From the NCBI RefSeq assembly GCF_026262505.1, contig NC_067206.1:11613507-11677506 (forward strand): a DNA stretch of 64,000 bases, in the 5' to 3' direction. The notes below the pieces were generated by a model. The model saw nothing but the letters and a program-made list of their open reading frames with translations. It searched no databases and was not told the origin of the DNA. This document shows positions 31,334 through 41,463 of this stretch, in pieces. Origin of the DNA: Trichomonas vaginalis G3. Lineage: Eukaryota; Parabasalia; Trichomonadida; Trichomonadidae. A program made the position numbers and the translations under genes. Every line of letters starts with the position of its first letter. The stretch's first letter is position 1.

Positions 31334-31745
31334 TTACATTCCCCACGTTTGAGGCAGTTGAGGTTGGTTATTGTTTACCCATTGTTGTGCATGGTTATAT
31401 CCTCTGTTAAAGAATCTTTCACCTTGGTCCATATAGTGTCCTGCTTGGTTATAGTAGTCATTTGCTTTGTTATAATAGTTTCCTGCTTGTCTTCCTACAT
31501 TGTCCATCCATCCTTGAAACTTTTCCTCTTGTTTCAGGATTTGGAATAAGATTTGTTGCATCTCGTGCTACCTCCCAACCTTTCTGTACAGTTTGCTATA
31601 ATAGGTTGTGCTTTCTCTTTAAGTATACCTAATGTACTCAAAATCTTCCTTCCAATTCAAAATGCACCTCTAGCTATTGTTCCCACTGCGGGCAAAAATC
31701 TGGATGCAACTCCTGCTAATGCCCAAATAAACCCATTTCTTATAG
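31334..31745 (-). pseudogene. Maverick B small hydrophobic/Asn-rich structural gene remnant
   Basis: The N-terminal part is hydrophobic and Ala/Gly-rich (NGFIWALAGVASRFLPAVGT), recalling the 62066 gene of element C. The C-terminal part is Asn/Tyr/Gln-rich (YYNKANDYYNQAGHYMDQ). It may be a membrane-active or core protein. Looks broken, with several breaks. Confidence 0.4.
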
Positions 31746-31753
31746 GATAAAAA

Positions 31754-32717
31754 ATGACGAATCCAAACAAGGACCCCTATGTTTCTAAAGCGACAAAAGA
31801 AAGCACTCATGATAAAAAATCTTTAGTTCAACACCAAATGCTTGGTTTATGGATATCTTGGAAAACATTCCGAGGTATAGAGAAGATGGACCACCATACT
31901 GGTTAATATTTGTTGGTCAAAAACACAAGATACTGTGAAGCCATACCATTACAGTCCAAAAAATTTTAGATGTGAAAACTGCTTTGACAATATTCGTTGA
32001 CAAATACCATCCAACAAAACTGACATCTGACTGTGAAAGTTCTTTCAAATCAGATGATGTAAAAAAACTATCTGCGTTCAAAAAATGTAAAACCAATATT
32101 TCATTGTCGACCAAAACCATTCTGCTCTTGGTGTCATTGACGGATGTATAAAAATGTTAAGAGACTTAAACCAACCACAAGGTGGTGAAGCAAATGAAAT
32201 GTCATATGACGACAAATATAGACACTTCTCCATGGCAAAGATGAGACAAGTTTTAAATATTTACAATAACGTAAACAAAAAGGTTTGGGAAACCACTCCC
32301 CCGAAGAAATGAAAAAACAACCCTGACTTAGAGAAAGACTATATATTTAATAATTTAGTCAAAAGAGACAAACAAGAAAGAATGCCGGGCTTCAAACTTC
32401 AGAAAGGTGACAAAGTAAAAATAGAAATACCTAAACGCGACCCATATGAAAATACTATTGACTATGACAACAATGGGAACCCGACAGGTACTCACATTCG
32501 TGTTCGTAAAAATAGAAGAAAGTATACAAGAGAATACTATGAAGTTTTAGGCAAACATGGTAAAATGTACAGACTGCAAGCAGAAGATAAAACTACTATT
32601 GTCAGACCTCGTTTCAAACTTGTCAAAGTTCAAGGTGGTATACTTTCAAAGACAGTTCCTAACAAATATAAGACAACTCCTGACGAATATGCTAAAGAAG
32701 TTGAAAATGACGACTAA
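31754..32717 (+). pseudogene. Maverick B integrase (retroviral-type) gene remnant
   Basis: Starts MTNPNKDPYVSKATK. It contains parts of a DDE core (KLTSDCESSF) and RDLNQPQGG, matching TLTSDQDSAYLSNEI and RDLNQERDF of the element C integrase. The last 111 residues form an SH3-like DNA-binding end (MPGFKLQKGDKVKIEIPKRD). It would insert the element with a 6-bp target duplication. Looks broken, with several breaks. Confidence 0.7.
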
Positions 32718-34036
32718 GCATTTCTATACCATGCGTAAACTGTCATGTAAGGTGGCATGTATTCTTTACTTTGTCCCGTTGTTTGTGTATATCCTGAAAC
32801 GCGATGTGTATGGTTTCCTCCTCCCTCAGTGTTACTCCAGTAACAATTTATAGCAAACTTAACGTTGTCTTTAACATCATATCCTTTACCTTTTGTCATT
32901 GCTGACCAATCCCAATATCTATGCTTATGCCAACCTGCTTGAGATGTACTTAAATCTATGTAGTGACTGTGTGCAGGTAAATTTTCACCCGAAATCGTTT
33001 TACTTCCACCTGTTTCCTTTGAAGAGTTTGCACAATACAAAAACCTGTCGACTATTTGAGTCCAAGTTCCAAAACCAAGTACTACTTCTGGTCTGGTAGA
33101 GTTCATTGAAACATATAATGAGCCAACCGGGTAAATAAGATTCGGCAAAATTTGTTTAAGCACATTGAGTTCCTGTCTTAGATGCATAATAATATTGTCA
33201 TTAGATATCAAAGTATCTACAAGACTTGTTTGCCGGTGGTATTGTTGGACCTTTACTTGGCAAGGTTGTGTTTAGTGTAATATCATCTGCTGTAAAAGTT
33301 GTAAAACTTGTATGTGTATGAGTCTTATTTGCTTTCTTCTCTAACTCATCGTTAACATAAGTTTTATCTGCTTTAAGGTCTAAACATCCTGAAACCCATC
33401 CTGTATCAGCTTTAGTTTTAAAAATCTTCGATGTCCATTCATGATACCATTCAGCCCTTTCTATAATTTCATTATCTTTTTCATCCACATATTCCTTATC
33501 CGCCTTCTTCACTAACACACTAGCCATAAGTCCCTTATCTACCTTATTTTCAAGGCTAACGTTTAAGTCTGTTATTTCAGATATAGAATGTATATGAGTC
33601 TTTTTAGAATATTCGTTTTCAGCTCTTGTCACTTCACTTGACATTTTATTGTCAACATATGTTTTGTCTGCTAGTTCAGGATGAGTATGTTCTTTTGTTG
33701 CATAAGCATTGTTAGCTCTTTCTTCTTCTTTTGCTATTGCATCGTCTACATATTCTTTGTCAGCTTTGTTGTCAACATCTGCTTTCAAAAGAAGTTCATT
33801 TATAGGTTTCTCGTTTAAAGTTCCTTTTGTTGGATTTATACAGACAGTATGGTTCTTATTGTCTTGAAACAGAAACTCATCTGTCATTGGGTTTAATGTC
33901 AGTTTTAAGTTTCCTTCTTTCAATGACTCAGATATCTTAGAATAGTTTGAAAAGTTTGTGTGTTCTTATTTAGAGCTTGCATAATGAGTTGTCGGTTGTG
34001 TTGTATTTCTCTTATGGAAGCAATATCTTTCGACAT
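32714..34036 (-). pseudogene. Fibre protein with phage tail-collar-like tip, gene remnant
   Basis: The C-terminal part has the hallmarks of phage collar/baseplate tips: LIYPVGSLYVSMNSTRPEVV, LGFGTWTQIVDRFLY, TGGSKTIS, ENLPAHSHYI, GGGNHTHRV and a YMPPYMTVYAWYRN end. The upstream part is a heptad-like shaft with repeated KADKEYVD / DKTYVD units, typical of trimeric tail fibres. It would project from the virion and bind a surface. Element C has a longer relative at 54985-57932. Looks broken, with about two breaks. Confidence 0.75.
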
Positions 34037-34054
34037 TTTTATTCTAGATAAAAT

Positions 34055-34902
34055 ATGCTTCCAATAGAAAAAGAAAATTCAAGAGTTGCTACAACTAAAC
34101 CATTAGATGAACTTTTTACTAATGTCGGTCAAAAGTTTGAGACAGAGACCGTAAAGCATGAAGGCTATCGTTTTGACTACCCATTAAGATGGCTAAGAGA
34201 CCCATCTGTCACAAAAGCTATTGGCTTTCGTAGAATGAAGTTCATTTCAGAAGCCATACATGGTTTCCCATTTACGGTCGGTTTTGAAGTTCGATACTAT
34301 AACAAAGAAAAACGTATGTATGAGAAATTTGAACAAGGAAAACTTTTACAAGTTAGTTTGCTTGTAAACTTAGAAACAACTCTTCAAGCTTTTCATTCAA
34401 AAATAAACGATATCTATATCGAATATGCAAACCAGTATAACATTGACGAAGGAGAATACCATCTCGATATTATTTATGACAGGAAAAATGCAACTGTTAA
34501 AATCAATAAAATAGAAGACCTTGGAGAAAACGTTTATATTCTACAAAATATAACAACTTGGCATGGTATAGATTTATGAGGATGTTAAATCAGCCTGCAG
34601 CATATCCAGTACACCCGGACTTTTATGAAGTCGAAAAACCTAATGGAACATATGAAAATATTTTCGACCCAGATGCTATTATTGTTCATGCTTCATTTTC
34701 TGGCGCCCAAAACTCTTTCTTATGCTTGGCAAATGACTTTTACGAAAAACCTACAAAGTTATACGAACCACCAAGTGGAAGTATTTCAGACTTTCAAGTA
34801 TGGTTTACTACAGATGGAAGAAAAAGAATAATTCCATTATACCATGCGTTTTACTTAGAACTTAGTTTCATATACAACTACTATCGAACGGTAAAAATAT
34901 AA
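34055..34902 (+). pseudogene. YP-x2-W family minor structural gene
   Basis: Divergent from the fibre gene with only 18 bases between starts. N-terminal half: GYRFDYPLRWLRDPSVTKAI then GFRRMKFI. C-terminal half: IVHASFSGAQNSFLCLANDF and IIPLYHAFYLELSFIYNY. Element C genes at 47146-48003 and 60959-61840 share the same two blocks (FPTDWIVNINEEKYIGI; YPRHWVEYVGGEKAIEI). Beta-rich content suggests a vertex or minor capsid protein. Looks broken about once. Confidence 0.55.
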
Positions 34903-34906
34903 TTTT

Positions 34907-35149
34907 TTAATACGGTTGAGGTGTTGGATTTGGTTGCCAACTAGACTGTGGTGCAGGTTCAGGCTGTTGTATAACAGGAGCTTGTTCTTCTGGTTCAGGG
35001 TCTTTAGGTATAATACCAACGAACTGACCTACCCTTTTACCAATATTTTTGACTCCGTTCCAAATTCCTCTTCCTACGGTTTTTATTCCATTCCATATAC
35101 CTCTTCCAACTCTTCTGAAGAAGTTTCCAATACTACTGAAGAAACCCAT
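34907..35149 (-). CDS. Maverick B small basic amphipathic protein
   Basis: 80 residues. An amphipathic repeat (GRGIWNGIKTVGRGIWNGVK) is followed by a Pro/Gln tail. This resembles membrane-lytic or DNA-condensing virion peptides in general character (adenovirus pVI or core proteins), but no family is assigned. Confidence 0.5.
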   Translation of the reverse strand: MGFFSSIGNFFRRVGRGIWNGIKTVGRGIWNGVKNIGKRVGQFVGIIPKDPEPEEQAPVIQQPEPAPQSSWQPNPTPQPY

Positions 35150-35167
35150 TTTACTATATGTAAAAAT

Positions 35168-35530
35168 CTAATGTCCGCCTAGTCTTTTGCGTTTCCTGTT
35201 GAGTTCCATAGCATTTTTTAACTGGAGCTCATACATTCTGTTTCTCCTCTGGTAGAAAACATATTCTGGGTCAACTCCTGTGTTCGCGTCATCTGCATAA
35301 AGTTGTTTATATCCCACTTCAGGGTTTGTATAAAACTCTTTCCATCTCATATTTGCATACCATGGTGGCAAACCTAACGCAGCGTCATTTGACATGGCAG
35401 TTTGCATTTGTACATCTGTTGGCACTTGACCATAGTTTGCCATTGCAGTTTGTATTCTAACTTCATTTGGAATATTCTCTGGGTTTGGTTGTCCAGGTTG
35501 CTGTGCATTCGCTAAGTTCTGTGCGTCCAT
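35168..35530 (-). CDS. Maverick B unknown 120-residue protein
   Basis: MDAQNLANAQQPGQPNPENI, then two near repeats (EVRIQTAMANYGQVPTDVQM), an aromatic middle (LPPWYANMRWKEFYTNP), and a basic end KRKRLGGH. The GG near the end recalls virion proteins cut by a protease, but none is recognised here. Confidence 0.5.
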   Translation of the reverse strand: MDAQNLANAQQPGQPNPENIPNEVRIQTAMANYGQVPTDVQMQTAMSNDAALGLPPWYANMRWKEFYTNPEVGYKQLYADDANTGVDPEYVFYQRRNRMYELQLKNAMELNRKRKRLGGH

Positions 35531-35553
35531 TTAATATTAGATAAAAATATCTC

Positions 35554-35685
35554 TTACGAGTACATATACTGAACATTTACAGGCATTGGTTCATCTTCAT
35601 ATTCTCTGTACTTTTCTGCCACGTCAAATAAATAAATGACACAATGGAAAAAACCTAAAACTAACAATCCGATTTCAAACCACAT
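35554..35685 (-). CDS. Maverick B 43-residue single-span membrane protein
   Basis: MWFEIGLLVLGFFHCVIYLF forms one membrane span, followed by an acidic tail DVAEKYREYEDEPMP. It overlaps the methyltransferase 3' end by 25 bases. Short but intact, in keeping with the tight gene packing here. Confidence 0.45.
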   Translation of the reverse strand: MWFEIGLLVLGFFHCVIYLFDVAEKYREYEDEPMPVNVQYMYS

Positions 35686-36488
35686 TTACTTACTAATAAA
35701 ATTTCTTTATTGTGACACTTTCTCCGGTTTATAGGACCTCTCTCATATTCTATCTTGTCATATCTAAACTCATAGTCATGTATGTCCTCTAACCATCTCA
35801 TAACGGTTTCCAAACCACTTTTATCGGATGTAAAGTAAAAGCATGGATGGTTATGTATAACGTCTAAAGTTTCTAAAGAGTCTCTCAAAGTCCAGTCTAC
35901 TTGGTATTGAAAATCCCATGTGTTATAGAACGGCGGGTCCACTATAAAGAAAACATTTTCCTTGTCTTTATATTTTTCATACAACTCTGTCCAATGACAT
36001 CTCACAAACTCTATACCCTCAATATATTTTTCTATGTCCTCTTTGAAAACATTTGTATAGTTAAGATATAAAACTTTTGACATAAGTGTTTCAATGTCAT
36101 GAACTCTTATAGCACCACTATATAATAATCTAGCAGATATACTATCCCAGTCTATATATTCTGCTTTTTTCAAAACTTCTCTCACAATATCTTTCTTATC
36201 TACTGGTATACGTTCCATCTTACCTATAGGTATCTTTTCTTTTAACTCTTTCAATATATTGTTTGTGTCTGGTATATGTTTGAGACGGTCCATATAGTTG
36301 TCGAAGTCATTGCATATAATCTTTGAGTCTGGGAATATTGTATGGCACAAATGGGATATATAGAAACTTCCACCGAACAAATCTACAAATGTTAGACCAT
36401 TCGGTAGTTTCTTAAGTTCTCTCAATATAATATCTTTACATTTACTCTTATTTCCAAAGAACGGTAACGGAGGTTTTGTAAAATTCAT
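35661..36488 (-). CDS. D12-class DNA adenine-N6 methyltransferase
   Basis: 275 residues, open. N-terminal PPLPFFGNKSKCKDIIL is the D12-class P-F-x3-G-x-K motif, TFVDLFGGSFYIS is the AdoMet-binding FxGxG motif I, and VFFIVDPPFYNTW holds catalytic DPPF (motif IV). This is the layout of Dam-type enzymes. It transfers methyl from S-adenosylmethionine to adenine N6 in DNA. Maverick-derived adenine methylases are known in T. vaginalis, where N6-methyladenine is abundant. It is the outermost gene at this end of B, followed by the repeat-rich terminus. Confidence 0.9.
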   Translation of the reverse strand: MNFTKPPLPFFGNKSKCKDIILRELKKLPNGLTFVDLFGGSFYISHLCHTIFPDSKIICNDFDNYMDRLKHIPDTNNILKELKEKIPIGKMERIPVDKKDIVREVLKKAEYIDWDSISARLLYSGAIRVHDIETLMSKVLYLNYTNVFKEDIEKYIEGIEFVRCHWTELYEKYKDKENVFFIVDPPFYNTWDFQYQVDWTLRDSLETLDVIHNHPCFYFTSDKSGLETVMRWLEDIHDYEFRYDKIEYERGPINRRKCHNKEILLVSKCGLKSDC

Positions 36489-36808
36489 TTATATATAATA
36501 ATAAAAATGTTTTTACCCGAAAAGTGACAGAAAAGTGACAAAACATGAAAACATATATAATTTGTGAAAAGCGACACAAAAGTGACATTTTTAAAAGTGA
36601 CATCATTAATATGATGTAAATAACAACGGTTTTGGTTTTGTCACCGGCTGGTCGGCTGGGGTTCGGTCCTCCTCTTGGGTCTTGGGCAAAATTCTTAGGG
36701 CTAGAAGGGGCGCAGCCCCTGGAAGCCCTCCAAATATAAACTTCATTTATACTAAACATCTTCAGGGCTAGAAGGGGCGCAGTCCCTGGAAGCCCCTCAT
36801 ACCTGACC
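36489..36808. repeat. Maverick B right terminal region, duplicated end
   Basis: AAAAGTGACA-type iterons (about five, 36520-36605) are followed by the inverted counterpart of the left terminal block (36634-36728). Then comes a second, outer copy of the GC-rich nested hairpin (36767-36797) and the end CATACCTGACC. The left end has the hairpin only once. Confidence 0.85.
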
Positions 36809-36815
36809 TTAATTA

Positions 36816-37240
36816 GTTAATTAATTGGAGATATTTTTTAAAAAATCACTTTTGATAATACTTTTGAGAACTTTAATTAAAAAAATATATTCAAAAATAT
36901 CCAGGATATCAAGAGGGAATTGTTCCTTATGAGGTATATAGTTATGATGTATACCTCATAAGGAACAATTCCCTCCTTAAAACGAGAAAACTTGTTCGAA
37001 ATTGTTTATCATTTCGAACAAGTTTTCTCGTTTTTAATAAGAAACTAAAGGCTATGAGGCACTGATATATATTAGTGCCTCACAGCCTTTAGTTTCTAAT
37101 AGATAGCTGGGAAACTTTCTCCAAATGATAAGTTATTCAGAGAAAGTTTCCCAGCTATCAAGAGGGAATTGTTCCTTATGAGGTATATAGTTATGATGTA
37201 TACCTCATAAGGAACAATTCCCTCCTTAAAATCGTAGACA
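36816..37240. repeat. Hairpin array right of Maverick B
   Basis: Hairpin with arms GAGGGAATTGTTCCTTATGA and onward at about 36913-36975, repeated almost exactly at about 37161-37226. Between them lie the ACTTGTTCG hairpin and the CTAAAGGCTATGAGGCACT hairpin also seen at 7168-7292, and a further one (AGCTGGGAAACTTTCTC / GAGAAAGTTTCCCAGCT). No gene. Confidence 0.8.
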
Positions 37241-37687
37241 TTTTTATACTTATTAATCAACCATTCAAAATCATATTCCTCTGAAAAGTTATTTTATTAA
37301 AAATTTAGAATTTTAATAAATATAGAGTTTGAATTTCATACAATACCTATATATTTTCAATAATGGAATTTGAAAACCATTCTCAAAAGTTCTCAGAAAA
37401 CCTTTTTTCATTAATTTTAAGAAATCTGAGTATTAAATTAAGTGATAAATTCGTTTGACACTACTTTAATTTTTAAATTCAAAAAATTATATGTGCTTCT
37501 TAAAATGACTCAAAAAAATTTTATTGTAAAATAATATATAATATTAAAAATCCCACAACATTTTTTTACTTTACATAATCGTACTTCCTCGACGATTAAT
37601 TTTCACTCAATTTCTATCGTTGACCGAACTTAGCATGCAACAGTTTCACAATTTTTACGGTTTCTTTCAAAAGTTATAAAATTTCAG
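37241..37687. other. AT-rich spacer before transposase D2
   Basis: AT-rich, without a supported gene or repeat. It probably holds the 5' end and promoter of the transposon whose transposase starts at 37688. Confidence 0.3.
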
Positions 37688-39065
37688 ATGAGTCGAAAGA
37701 TCTACGATCTAATTGATATAAATTGGATTCAATCTGCAATTGAACAAATTAATCAAGGTCAAAAACTCAAAACAATACTTAGCAATGTCCAACTCACTGA
37801 TGGACGCATTATACCATCAATATCTAAAAAAACATTCCACTTAGCAATTAAATCAAATGGAATTCCTGACACAAAATTTAAACCAGGGCGTAAACCAATC
37901 GAACCACCTGAGGAATTATTAGATACAGTAAATAAATTACATCAAAAAGTTAAAAAAATCGGAATATCAAGAGCATACGGAAGAATTATTACCGATAAGG
38001 ATATGTTAATTCAAAGGGAAACCGAAAATGCTAATCATGATTTAGATGATTTACCAATTTCACAATTAAATACAAATCCAATAGGTTTTTCAAATTCTTA
38101 AGAATATCTTTCTGAGTATACAAATTCTGATTCTGATTCATCAGCAGAAAAACTTTTTTCTTCCAATTCTTCCGAAGAAGATCCACAAATTGAGTCGGAA
38201 TTATCTGAAGATCCATATATCGTTCATACAGAAACTACTCAAAATTTGGAAAAATCAACCGATTATTTTAACAAAAAATTATTGGAAACAAACTTTTCAG
38301 AAAGAACTGTAAAGAAGTGTTTCAAAATTCTGAATATCGTTCAACCTGCCAAAAATTCAGTACCAAAAGGAAAAACAAAATACGAAGCAGTATATATAAA
38401 CTTAATATGGCATGTCGATATTCATTTTTTTAAACATCGTCAGGGTGAATATCTTTATGCGGTTATTGACGATAAATCCCGAAAAATTTTAGCATGGGCT
38501 CACTTGGAAACAAAAGAAGCTGCGCAAACAAGTAGAGTAATTGACCAATGTTTCCAAAAATATGGGAAGCCCTTTGCTATATGGAGTGATAACGGAACAG
38601 AAAATTTTGGGTTTTTTCGAAATTTATTACAAAATGCGAACGTTCAAAGTATTACAATTCTCCCACATTGCCCATATATGAATGGGAAAATTGAAAGGTT
38701 TTGGCAAAATGTGGAAATTGAAGACGCCACATGGAATGATATACAAAGTCTTATAGAAAATTACAATTCAAACCCACACACAAGTTTACCAAAAAACCCG
38801 ACATTACATACATGGTACACACCTAACAAATTTTACGAAATTTCAGAAAAATATGATTCAAGTAAATTACCGCTTTGGATTGTAGATGGAGTTGTTAAAG
38901 ATCTAAGAGAGTCAATAAGAAATTTCAACGCTTCAAGAAGGAATCAAAGAAATTGACGAAGTTCCAGAATTTTATTCAACAATTCTTAATCAATTAACAA
39001 AAACTATACCGAAACTTATCTTACCATCCAAATCAAATCACATTACATACGGAATAAACATTTAA
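37688..39065 (+). pseudogene. IS481/IS3-type DDE transposase, nearly complete (copy D2)
   Basis: The N-terminal part (MSRKIYDLIDINWIQSAIEQ) is helical with a KTF helix-turn-helix-like region, then an acidic Ser-rich linker. The integrase core follows: IWHVDIHFFKHRQGEYLYAV (Asp 1), AIWSDNGTENFGFF (Asp 2), CPYMNGKIERFWQN (Glu). One in-frame TAA at 38099-38101 and one frame change near 38940 spoil the gene; past the latter the tail EIDEVPEFYSTILNQLTKTI runs to a stop at 39065. It resembles bacterial IS3/IS481 transposases more than retroviral integrases and has no zinc finger. Confidence 0.8.
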
Positions 39066-39290
39066 TCTTTTACCATTAAAATTATATTTATACGTTATTT
39101 AATTTTTTTACGTCTAAGTTGAATAGGATAATAGCCGAAGATATAAAGTAACTATAGTTTACAAGCTAAGGAACAAATCAGCATTGAAACTAAAAAATGC
39201 TGAAATATTATAATAAATTGAAGAAATACTGTGATAGAATACCTAGTTATACTAGATACTATTATAATATGAATTCATTTGTATTGAATA
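38940..39290. repeat. Inverted repeat, left arm (350 bp)
   Basis: Nearly identical in inverted orientation to 41091-41440. It begins inside the transposase D2 tail and continues about 225 bp past its stop. The arms enclose 1.8 kb that includes the 121-bp satellite. Confidence 0.85.
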
Positions 39291-39754
39291 TCGATTAAAA
39301 TAAGATGGAACGTCAATTTGACAGACTCAAGTTTCGAATTAGAGACCAACTTTCATCAGCATAGTATATGTGCGCAAACTACTGCATAATAGTATGCTTA
39401 TCTTTTCATTTTAAAAAATAACGTATTTGAATAATTTCGTAAAAAATTAGAATTACTCGATATTAAGCATATTGCTTTTCTATCATATATGCTTATATTC
39501 TACAATAGTGTTACCAAACATCGGGCAACATCATACGTATAATACAACTTTTTCGTACTTCTTTATCGAATTTAAATAGAACTAAGTTTTTATTTTAAAT
39601 AAAAGAGAAATAATTCTAATTTATAATCTCATTATTAATTTATTCTCATTTTAATATTTCATCGATTTTTTATTATCGATATTCAATAGAGATTGGGACA
39701 AAGTTGCAATTCGGCACTTTTTGTAAAAAAAATGGGGTCATACTCATAATGAAT
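39291..39754. other. AT-rich spacer inside the inverted repeat
   Basis: No supported gene. It ends in a stretch that leads into the first satellite unit. Confidence 0.3.
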
Positions 39755-40398
39755 AGAGACTTATAGCCAAGTCTTGATATCATGCAGGGAGAATATACAT
39801 TGATAAGCAATTATATTTTATAGTAGTAGTATTCAGAAATTCTTACAATTTACAATACAATTTTCAAAAATGGATAAAGACTTATAGCCAAGTCTTGATA
39901 TCATGCAGGGAGAATATACATTGATAAGCAATTATATTTTATAGTAGTAGTATTCAGAAATTCTTACAATTTACAATACAATTTTCAAAAATGGATAAAG
40001 ACTTATAGCCAAGTCTTGATATCATGCAGGGAGAATATACATAGATAAGCAATTATATTTTATAGTAGTAGTATTCAGAAATTCTTACAATTTACAATAC
40101 AATTTTCAAAAATGGATAAAGACTTATAGCCAAGTCTTGATATCATGCAGGGAGAATATACATTGATAAGCAATTATATTTTATAGTAGTAGTATTCAGA
40201 AATTCTTACAATTTACAATACAATTTTCAAAAATGGATAAAGACTTATAGCCAAGTCTTGATATCATGCAGGGAGAATATACATAGATAAGCAATTATAT
40301 TTTATAGTAGTAGTATTCAGAAATTCTTACAATTTACAATACAATTTTCAAAAATGGATAAAGACAATAGCCAAGTCTTGATATCATGCAGGGAGACT
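39755..40398. repeat. 121-bp tandem repeat
   Basis: Units start at about 39761, 39882, 40003, 40124, 40245 and 40366 (TTATAGCCAAGTCTTGATAT), exactly 121 bp apart, with very few differences. The last unit is partial. Confidence 0.93.
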
Positions 40399-40605
40399 CT
40401 CTACAAATACAAAAATTGATTATCATAAGGAAATACAAATTTATCAATTTTCATGTGAAAATTACATAAATTTGTTCTCCAATAAATAGCAATAATACTT
40501 TGAATGTTATATTAAGTAATATAGCTTCAGGTAAATAAGCTTACACTTCAAAAATATACTGTTTATTCATTAATTTTAAAAAAAGTCCAAATTATCTAAT
40601 CTTGC

Positions 40606-40851
40606 TTACTCTTCCTTTAAACTTCTTTGTGCCAAATTTAATATTGTCTTCAAAGATGGAATAAGGACATTAGGTTCAATCCTTCGGCTTTCGACAATTT
40701 CCAAAATGTGTTGAATTAATTTCAAACATTCATCGTGTTTTGAAGCTCTTTGCTCAACAATCCGATTACCTGCCCTTGTAAGAATTCTTACTGCTCTATC
40801 TTCATTCAAAACATTAGCGACTTGAACCTTAATAATCGCATTTGGAATCAC
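40606..40851 (-). CDS. Unknown 81-residue protein
   Basis: MIPNAIIKVQVANVLNEDRA to LNLAQRSLKEE, helical with a regular hydrophobic pattern. It lies alone between the satellite and the right arm of the inverted repeat. It could be the remnant of an armadillo/HEAT-like host gene or part of a transposon. Not recognised. Confidence 0.3.
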   Translation of the reverse strand: MIPNAIIKVQVANVLNEDRAVRILTRAGNRIVEQRASKHDECLKLIQHILEIVESRRIEPNVLIPSLKTILNLAQRSLKEE

Positions 40852-41090
40852 AACAGTGATGAGAGTTATGACGATATAACAAAATATTTTATTATACTTA
40901 TTCGAAATTAAAAATAATAAAATTTATATATATTAATTTCATTAAATCAAGGTTAAAAATCTCACCGGAAAAATAACCTCAGTGTGATAAATTTATCACC
41001 GGAAAAATTTACAATAAGGTTAATACCGAAAATATCGAAAAATCAACATTTAAGGTTAATTTAAGAGTATGCACTTTTGTCACCTACTCT
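40852..41090. other. AT-rich spacer
   Basis: AT-rich, with a short imperfect repeat (TCACCGGAAAAAT twice, about 40960-41010). No gene seen. Confidence 0.3.
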
Positions 41091-41463
41091 ATTCAATACA
41101 AATGAATTCATATTATAATAGTATCTAGTATAACTAGGTATTCTATCACAGTATTTCTTCAATTTATTATAATATTTCAGCATTTTTTAGTTTCAATGCT
41201 GATTTGTTCCTTAGCTTGTAAACTATAGTTACTTTATATCTTCGGCTATTATCCTATTCAACTTAGACGTAAAAAAATTAAATAACGTATAAATATAATT
41301 TTAATGGTAAAAGATTAAATGTTTATTCCGTATGTAATGTGATTTGATTTGGATGGTAAGATAAGTTTCGGTATAGTTTTTGTTAATTGATTAAGAATTG
41401 TTGAATAAAATTCTGGAACTTCGTCAATTTCTTTGATTCCCTCTTCCTCGCAATACAACTCCA
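41091..41463 (-). pseudogene. Inverted repeat, right arm, with transposase tail
   Basis: Inverted copy of 38940-39290. On the minus strand it reads MELYCEEEGIKEIDEVPEFY and on to the same C-terminal end as transposase D2. Only the tail of the gene is present. Confidence 0.7.

Larger units (their letters stand above)
12902..36808. mobile_element. Maverick/Polinton copy B, both ends present, broken
   Basis: 23,907 bp bounded by inverted ends GGTCAGGTATG...CATACCTGACC and a target duplication TTAATTA at 12895-12901 and 36809-36815. Gene set: large coiled-coil protein, major capsid, minor capsid/penton-like gene, SF3 helicase, packaging ATPase, KilA-N block, integrase, fibre, second minor structural gene and adenine methyltransferase. 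No DNA polymerase B and no protease were recognised. Many genes look broken, about two dozen breaks in all. The element is young by its clean target duplication and its near identity to copy A over the shared part. Confidence 0.9.

Noticed and set aside
37688-39065. Integrase-like gene as part of a retrovirus or LTR element
   Set aside because: No reverse transcriptase, gag or LTR; motif pattern is that of IS3/IS481-type DNA transposases.
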